Positions 57,672-64,000 of a stretch of 64,000 bases of DNA are shown piece after piece. The notes below the pieces were generated by a model, which did no database searches, had not been told where the DNA came from, and saw only the letters and a program-made list of their open reading frames with translations. The translations under genes were made by a program, and so were the position numbers. The stretch is taken from contig MU119364.1 in NCBI GenBank assembly GCA_014904845.1, forward strand, positions 1 through 64,000, read 5' to 3'. This stretch comes from Acephala macrosclerotiorum. Its lineage: Eukaryota > Ascomycota > Leotiomycetes > Helotiales > Mollisiaceae. Position 1 is the stretch's first letter. Each line of letters starts with the position of its first letter.

Positions 57672-59555
57672 ATGGAGGACGACTACAGACCTCAAGATGA
57701 GTACTTCGAATGGGACGATATCATGGTCTACAAGGGCCCATCTGGTGTTCACGATGACCTCAACGACCCTCTGGCATCAGGATATCGAGCAACTCTCGGA
57801 CGGTCCTTCAGTTTCGACTCCTCGGACTCTGCTGGGGAAGACTTTGCTTGGAGTGATGCTAGCTCACTCAGTACCACACCCTCAAGTCTTTCTTCCACCG
57901 GCAGCCTATCGTTGTGCTCCTTGAAAGAGGACAAGTCCGACGCCGAAATAGACTTTCCGTCCTACGATGATGCCACTACATGTCAGTCTTGCGTCACCAT
58001 TGGCATTGACGCTGCGCTGGCGCTGACGGCTCCGCTTTCTCCAATTATGGAGCCGGTGTCCGATGCGATGGCTTCTGGGGCATTGCCAGATGTGGATGGT
58101 GAGCCACTGTCAAGGACAGTCTCACGTGGAGAGGTCCACGTCGGTGCAAGAGACGACTTTGCGCTGAACATCCAGCCATTCAGGAACGTGAACTATCTCA
58201 CCCATGATTGGTGCGAAGAGGACATTCCGAGTACGTGGAGATATGTTGTGTCGAGGAGAGCAGACTGGGCTGAGACGGCGACGAGGAGGAACTCGATATG
58301 GAAACCATTTAACAATATCCCAAGGTATGAGAATGCTTTGTGGAGGTCATGGGCTCAACGGAGATTTCAACTCAAGACCGTGTCTCCAGATACCATCAAT
58401 TGGTAAGTCATGCCCTCACTTTCCTCCTCCCAATGCTCTCTGCTCACAGTCAACAGGATGAAGTCGTGCGATGAAACAACTCTCTACGGCCCATTCATGA
58501 TGACAGCCGACGAGTTCGCACCATCCACATCAGTCGTTGCCGATATTGCGCAAAGCACGAAGCATCCCAGCAAGACAACGAAGAAACCATTACTTAAGCG
58601 ACCTCCGATGTCCGAAATCCTCCTCCGAGGTTCCATCCCAACATTCGTTTCATCCCGAATCGCCAATGGTGAGGCTCACCAAACAGCTTTCCAAGCAAAA
58701 CCCTCCTACGACCCCTCGGTCGCCTGCCCAGGAATATCAGTCGCCCAACGCCGAGAACTAACCTCCGTGGCCCGCACCCGAGCCGGTCTCTCCCACCCCA
58801 AACCCCAAAAGTCCGTCAAGTTCCTCAACGAAGTCGAGCAGTGGGAAATCATCAAAGTGCGCGTCTCCTCCAAGAATCGCCGCACACTCAAGAAACTTGC
58901 CTCCACAACTCTCGACAAAGCAGCGTATCATTTGCCGGCTCCGATCAAGACCGCGGCTCCCAATTATTGGAGTCCTGATTCTTTGTGGAGTTACAATCCT
59001 GAAAATTCTCCGGATAAAGAGGTTGGTGAGGAGCCGTGGATGGGGATTGTTAGGGGGGAGGATGAGTCGAGTTTGTATCCGGCGCCGATTAAAATTCATA
59101 AGCAGCAGAAGCAGCAATTTTCAGCGGTCCCCAATCCACCACCAAGGCCGAAGCATCATGCGAGTCATACGAGGAATTCGGCGATTTCGATGGGCAATGG
59201 GAGTTTGGCGCAGCATTTGAGTAATTTGAAATATGAGGAGGAGGTGGACGATGAGCTGGATTATCTCATCGCTATTGCCTCACCTCAGGGCTCATTGAGT
59301 CCACCTACATCTGAGTCTTCGAACAGTGGCAGTTCAGAAGATTCGGTCGATACAAGCGATGAAGACGAGACCCCATTCTTCGGGACAGGCGATATTTCAG
59401 ATGAGCAGACTGCACGTAAGAGTGGATTTGTCACGAGAAATAGCAAGAGTGTGAGAGGAATGGGAATTGGGGTCAGGATTGTGGGAGAAGAGAGTGAAAG
59501 GGAGAGACAGTTGTATGATGAGGTAATGGAGGAGTATGATCTTGTGCTTGGTTGA
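57672..59555 (+). CDS. Reg1-like DUF1752 protein, PP1 regulatory subunit
   Basis: Exons 57672-58402 and 58457-59555 give 609 residues. The intron splits the Trp codon in the conserved block LKTVSPDTINW / MKSCDETTLYGPF, which together with LTHDWCEEDIPSTWRYVVSR and LWRSWAQRRFQ forms the DUF1752 domain found in yeast Reg1 and related fungal regulators. Exon 2 has a good RVxF-type PP1-docking motif, KSVKFLNEVEQWE. The rest is Ser-rich and disordered with acidic stretches (EEEVDDELDYLIAIA). In yeast, Reg1 targets protein phosphatase Glc7 to Snf1 in glucose repression; the same role is likely but unproven here. The start ATG at 57672 is the first in frame. Confidence 0.88.
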
Positions 59556-59729
59556 ATTTGATACCCTGTTTCGATAACAAAAAATATGAAAATACAAACA
59601 TTACAAATTCATCTCTTTTCCGTTGCTTGTGATGTGGGGTCGGGAAAGTTTCCCAATACTTGTAGTCTCAGTTCCAGACGAGGTTAGCGGCATGGCATCC
59701 CCGGCGCTTGGTTCCATTTCAGTTGCCAA

Positions 59730-60030
59730 GCGGCGACATCCACCTTCATTCTGTTTTCATCAAGAAACGATTCCTATTTCGATCCGGTCGTTTCATTCCT
59801 CATTGCTATTCTCGTCATGTCATTAGAGCGAGCCTTCGGCCCGGCGACTTCACGAAGTGATGAAGTCGCCGTTTCACGTGACGCGCTCCGAGTGGCTGTG
59901 TCGCTTGAAGTCGCCGGCGGCGACATATCTTCATCTCTCGACGCTTGAGACAGTCTTTCTCTATTCTTGTCTCTGGATTCAGTTCGGCTTTTGTTGCTCG
60001 CTGGCCTTTTTTTTTCGCCGGCGGCGACTT
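59730..60030. repeat. Cluster of GGCGACWT motifs with a hairpin
   Basis: Between 59732 and 60030 the octamer GGCGACAT or GGCGACTT occurs at 59732, 59843, 59919 and 60023 on the plus strand, and its complement AAGTCGCC ends at 59870 and 59915. Copies at 59843-59852 and 59861-59870 form a perfect 10-bp inverted repeat with an 8-base loop. The tract has no ORF. It could be a structured 3' element, a relic of a small transposon or a protein-binding array; the sequence does not decide. Confidence 0.6.
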
Positions 60031-60787
60031 GCTGACTATTGCCGCCTCACGAGTCACGCTATGATGTCTCATCTTCAACAGTTAGTCGCAGCTAGCTTGA
60101 CGATGATACAATGTCTATGTTCCGTATGTAACCTTTACGGGTATGTTAAGAATAGGACGCTCATTGATCTGAAGTCGGCATTATACTAGCTCATGATGTC
60201 TTTGGCCACTTCGAATGGGGCTGGATTCCTGTGATATATTCTTCAACTAGCCCGCTTCACTGGATACAATGGATACATGTACGTACTGTGTTTGATTTGA
60301 AGGTGCAAGCTGCAAGTTATGATCATCTCATCTTCAAAGTTGCCGTTGCACATGATGGCTTGTTTGCTCATATCCTGCATTAGTATTCTACCGCGGTCTA
60401 CTCGTGCAGACGAAATGCTATCATCTCTAAATGGCATCGGTCAGACTTTATGCAGCCAGAACATCTGCTGCTCGAAGTCAAGTGCGATAGACGAAGCACG
60501 TGGGTCTTCTCAACCTCCATTGCCAAGCAAACATATCTATTTGTAAGTCTTCATGATTTCTCTATTGAGGTAAGCGCTCATCACTCCCTGTCGTGATTGG
60601 CTTCAAGGAATGCAGATTTGGTAATGTTGATATAGAGTGGTGTTCTGCTGTTTGTTTGTTGCAATTGGCCTCCGCCTACTTCCACTCATTTCAGGGTTAA
60701 GATAGCGCTCACTCTCTCGCCCCCGACTCGCCGTCGTTCCTGTCATTCCCTTGAGTTCTCGACCCCCACCAGAGAGAAATCCTCACC
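60031..60787. other. Intergenic region upstream of the subtilase relic
   Basis: About 750 bases without a gene I can support. A short T-rich tract (60007-60015) precedes it. Confidence 0.35.
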
Positions 60788-62676
60788 ATGCATCTCTCCC
60801 TCCTCCCACTCGCTACCCTCATCCCCTTAGTGCTCACCTCTCCCACGCCCCTCCCCCCAGTTCTAGACCACAACTCTTCAACTCAACAGTACCATTCGTC
60901 CGACTGGGTCACTACATAATTCGGTACCACGACCACATCACCGACGTCGACATCGCGAAACATGAAGCTGTGATTGAGAGCAAGTTGGGAGTCGGGTGTA
61001 CAACGACTTGTAATTTTAATTTGTTCAAAGCTTGTCATCTGGAGATAGATTTGGCGGGGCTGGCTGCTATTGATTCGCCTGTCGTACGTTTCCCCTCGTC
61101 TCGAAAATTGGAACTCGAATTAACAAAGATGGTAAAAGATACTATCCTACGAACTCGACTCCGTTTTCTCCATCTCGCCTCTCTCCCCTTCGACTGCCCC
61201 TCCAGCCGTCCCACCAAATTTATCCTTCATCACCTCCGCAAAAAGCTTGACAACACAAGCAGGCGCACCCTGGAATTCGGGAAGGATAAGTCATAAGAAA
61301 CCTAGGATCGGTAATTATGTGTATGATGCTGGTGCGTGTCAGGGGATGACCGTTTATGTCGTTGATACGGGGATCAGGGTTACGCATGTTGAGTTTTCAG
61401 GGGGAGTGAATGGGGGACAGAGGGCAAGGTTGGGCGCTAATTTTGTTAATGCGAATCCGGTATGTTTCTTTCCGTTTGATGAATGGTGGTCCTGGGAAGG
61501 GATCGGAGAAGAGGGCATTGAAGAGGAGGTTCGGAGTGGTGGGGCGGAGTGGGTTCCATTCGGAGTCGGATTCGGGGTCGGCGTACTTCGATGTGCAACA
61601 AATCAACAGCAGAACATACTCTCTTCACCGAATAACACCGACAAACCTCTTCCAGCCAACAGATGACCACGAGCACGGGACACACTGCGCCGGCACGGCC
61701 GTAGGTTCCACAGTAGGCCTATGTCACCAAGGCGAAGTGGTAGCAGCGAAAGTCCTCGGCAACACCAGATTCGGCTACAACACTTGAATCATAGCTGGTA
61801 TCCAGTAGGCTGTTAACGATGCGTTATCGAATCCGAATATTACCAAGAAGGCTGTCATTAGTATTTCGATTGAAGGGGGATTTTCGCCTACGTTGAATGC
61901 TGCTGTTACTGCGGCTATCGTTTGTCTCCCCTTTCCCACCCCTCGTTCTTCAATTTTCATTTTGGGTGAGGCTAACGCCTCGCAAAGGCAGCGGGTATCC
62001 CTGTTTCAGTAGCAGCTGGCAACAATGGTCAAGATTCGTCTTTGTTCTCGCTATCCTCGGTATTGAATGCTATGGGGCTGGGGCGACGGATATCTCGGAT
62101 AACAAAGCAGGTTTCTCGAACTTTGGTAAGAAGATTAGTGTTTGGGCCCCAGGAGTGAATGTGTTGAGTGCGCTTAATACTTGTGATGGGTGTTATTATT
62201 GGTATTCGGGGACTAGTCAGGTGAGTTTTTGCTTCTTGTTTTGTTGATTTTCAAAGGAGTTTGGGGTGTGAAGGGATGAGAAAAGAGAGGAAGATTGTGA
62301 AGCGAGGAGTGCGGGGCAGATCTCCCTGAGCTCTACTCCTCAAGCGAGGGGGTAATTCTTCGAACAATTTGAGATCGCAAGCGACGATGAACTTCATCAA
62401 GAACGGCTCAACAAGAAATCAATCTTCCCGTAGAGAAGAAGAGCGATGCTGACATGATGTACATCTCACATTCTGACATGCATCTTTGGCCCTTGTTAAC
62501 ATGTAGTAGCAACTCCACACGTCGCTGCTCTAGTAGCATACCTCATGGTCCTAGATAGCTTGACTACGCCAAGTAAGATCTTGAACGAGATCAGGAGTAT
62601 TGCGACGAGTAGAGTAATTGTTGGTGCGTTGGGCGGGGCGTCGAATAAGTTGGCTTATAATGGGAACGGAGCGTGA
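60788..62676 (+). pseudogene. Subtilisin-like serine protease (S8, proteinase K type), degraded
   Basis: The parts of a secreted subtilase appear in order. There is a signal peptide (MHLSLLPLATLIPLVL), an inhibitor I9 propeptide (HYIIRYHDHITDVDIAKHEA) in another frame, and the catalytic Asp segment YVVDTGIRVTHVEFSGG. Catalytic His follows in HEHGTHCAGT, then the oxyanion segment AAGNNGQDS, and GTSQ followed by ATPHVAALVAYLM for the serine. It is disrupted by a frame change between the signal peptide and propeptide (about 60880-60940), TGA at 61785-61787 and TAG at 61806-61808 (the latter where the family has Trp before AVNDA), and a frame change near 62030. Some gaps are ordinary introns (61081 GTACGT, 61460 GTATGT). 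The tail reads to a TGA at 62674. Cannot make active enzyme as it stands. Confidence 0.8.
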
Positions 62677-63588
62677 GTCGAGAGGTGAAGCGAGGCTATG
62701 AGTGAACGTATACTTTCAACGCGTGACAGACGATATGAGAAATAATAGACGTTGGAATAATTCAGAGGCATAATGAACCCGAATGATACTAGACTGCCTC
62801 TCCCTCTCCGTCTTCCCATTCCATTTCTAAAGCACTTTGGGGATTATAAACGAGCCTCTTCCACATCTTTCCACTTTAATACGCTCTAGCTGATGCTAGT
62901 ACTTGATTTATATCCTCACATTTTCTCTCCATTTCTGCATCTAGAACTGCCGCAAGATTAGGATCAGCGTCCCAAAGAGACTGTAATTTGTCCCAGATCA
63001 AAATACAGATGTAGCATCCAGCATCTCTCGAACTTAGGAGGTCTTTCGCATCCTCGCAAAGCAAGAAATAAGAGCTTTTGGCACCGAGTCGGTTCATTGC
63101 CAGAAAGATCTTAGAACAACGATGAATGATGCATCCATAGCTTGAGAGGCCGTGAAGGATTCTGTATTAACAACATCTGATGAGATGGTATAACGAAGAG
63201 GAACTGGTGTCAAGGAAGAAGAAATGTTATTTGCATGAGACTTGGCTTTGGTTTGAAGCTGCTTTGCTCTCACCGAATATGTAGCTATTGATTCGTCCCA
63301 GGTGGTCCCGAAGCGCTCAACCTGGGCATGAGTTTAAGGGTCATTTCTTTAGCGCTGTCTCTCCTCGTCTGCCTAGTCAACTCATACGCGGACTACCTAC
63401 GCGGAAGACACGAGAACGATGCATTGACACTGTGTGATGAAAAGGTGCGAGGCTGCATTGACTTACGTTATTTTGTCACCCTTCACCGCCCGCAGCATCC
63501 CGAACCGTCAACCCCTCCAAAAATTCCCAAATCTTGTCCTTCTCCTTCTCCACCTCCTGAGCTTCCGCACTCTCCCCAAACCTGCACA
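62677..63588. other. Region between the subtilase relic and rmt2
   Basis: About 900 bases. It includes a minus-strand frame with helical coding character (62876-63170, listed separately) and the promoter of rmt2. Confidence 0.35.
62876..63170 (-). CDS. Possible C-terminal fragment of an unknown protein
   Basis: A reverse frame reading SSYGCIIHRCSKIFLAMNRL and then DAKDLLSSRDAGCYICILIW, ending LASARAY. It has no convincing start; an ATACAG acceptor may precede it, suggesting a last exon whose upstream part lies around 63170-63330 or has been lost. The pattern of helices is somewhat like the C-termini of fungal transcription factors, but I cannot identify it. Confidence 0.22.
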
Positions 63589-64000
63589 ATGGACGATCCA
63601 ACCTTTGAAACAGCAGGCATAGACCTCAATACCCAAACAATCCTCCTTCACGCCTCCAACCACGACTTCACCGCTCTAAAACCCCTTCTCCGAACCCCAG
63701 GAAACGCCTCAGTCCAAGACCCCGAAACAGGCTTCACTCCTCTCCACTCTGCCATTGCGTCTCTTCTCCCAGACTCACCCGAAGATGAACCTTCAGACGA
63801 GGATTTCGAGAAAGCGAAAAAGGTGGTAGAGGAGTTGTTTTTGAGCGGAGCGATATGGAACGACCTAGACAGCAATGGAGACACACCTGGTTGTTTGGCG
63901 TGGAAGCTGGGAGAAAAGGGGAGGGAGATATACGAGTTGTGTGTTAATGCTGGAGTGAGGGCGGAGATGCTGTTGGGGTTGATGGGTGGGTATGAGGAGC
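63589..64000 (+). CDS. rmt2: RMT2, protein arginine N-methyltransferase 2 (5' part)
   Basis: The first 137 codons of a gene cut by the window end. MDDPTFETAGIDLNTQTILL and the following ankyrin-like repeats (TGFTPLHSAIASLLPD, LFLSGAIWNDLDSNGDTPGC, CVNAGVRAEMLLGLM) match the N-terminal part of fungal RMT2, which methylates the delta nitrogen of arginine, in yeast on ribosomal protein L12. The methyltransferase domain would lie beyond the window. No intron or defect seen in this part. Confidence 0.88.
   Translation, partial: MDDPTFETAGIDLNTQTILLHASNHDFTALKPLLRTPGNASVQDPETGFTPLHSAIASLLPDSPEDEPSDEDFEKAKKVVEELFLSGAIWNDLDSNGDTPGCLAWKLGEKGREIYELCVNAGVRAEMLLGLMGGYEE

Noticed and set aside
44152..62676. 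A secondary-metabolite gene cluster
   Set aside because: No polyketide synthase, NRPS, terpene cyclase or tailoring enzyme set; neighbours are surface proteins and core genes.
1..64000. CRISPR array, bacterial operon or rRNA genes
   Set aside because: No direct-repeat/spacer pattern and no rRNA-like sequence; gene structure is eukaryotic throughout.

Overview
The window is nuclear DNA of a filamentous ascomycete (Pezizomycotina). The evidence is short introns (mostly 45-80 nt, with CTRAY-like branch points and GT...AG ends), fungal-only families (fungal STAND proteins, DUF3431, DUF1752/Reg1-like, extracellular Cu-only-type SOD), and an AT-saturated block that looks like repeat-induced point mutation (RIP). 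I cannot fix the class from the sequence alone; Leotiomycetes would fit, but that is a guess. I rebuilt gene models by hand from the reading frames. All models called intact have spliced lengths divisible by three.

Layout. 1-4075: AT-rich block with no genes; nearly all surviving cytosines are in CpG. 4416-11386: accessory segment with a six-exon STAND-type N-terminal-domain/ankyrin gene, then a damaged NB-ARC/TPR gene. 11781-12639: small unrecognised four-exon gene. 12912-34188: conserved core: CwfJ/Drn1 (-) and UTP20 (+) from one divergent promoter, mitochondrial Zim17/Tim15 (-) and cullin-3 (+) from another, a type II NADH dehydrogenase (+), and a six-exon SNF2 ATPase (-). 34189-39417: gene-poor, with doubtful small ORFs, one carrying a tandem peptide repeat. 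39418-40404: DUF3431 pseudogene. 41181-43643: COG4 (-). 44152-45097: GPI-anchored SOD-like gene with one frameshift. 45943-46530: unknown ORF. 46684-50179: tandem pair of paralogous multi-pass membrane proteins (-). 52057-53074: secreted/single-pass surface protein (+). 53345-54388: possible HhH-fold protein with an unresolved intron (-). 57672-59555: Reg1-like PP1 regulatory protein (+). 59730-60030: cluster of GGCGACWT motifs including a hairpin. 60788-62676: subtilase pseudogene (+). 63589-64000: start of RMT2 (+), cut by the window end.

Together, the window juxtaposes a stable core (RNA processing, ribosome assembly, Golgi tethering, ubiquitin ligase, respiration) with a decaying accessory set. 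Four genes (NB-ARC/TPR, DUF3431, SOD-like, subtilase) carry stops or frameshifts; several of the stops are of the C-to-T/G-to-A type expected from RIP. The accessory STAND genes border the AT-rich block, a typical position for rapidly evolving fungal self/non-self genes. No operons, CRISPR arrays, rRNA or convincing tRNA genes were seen.
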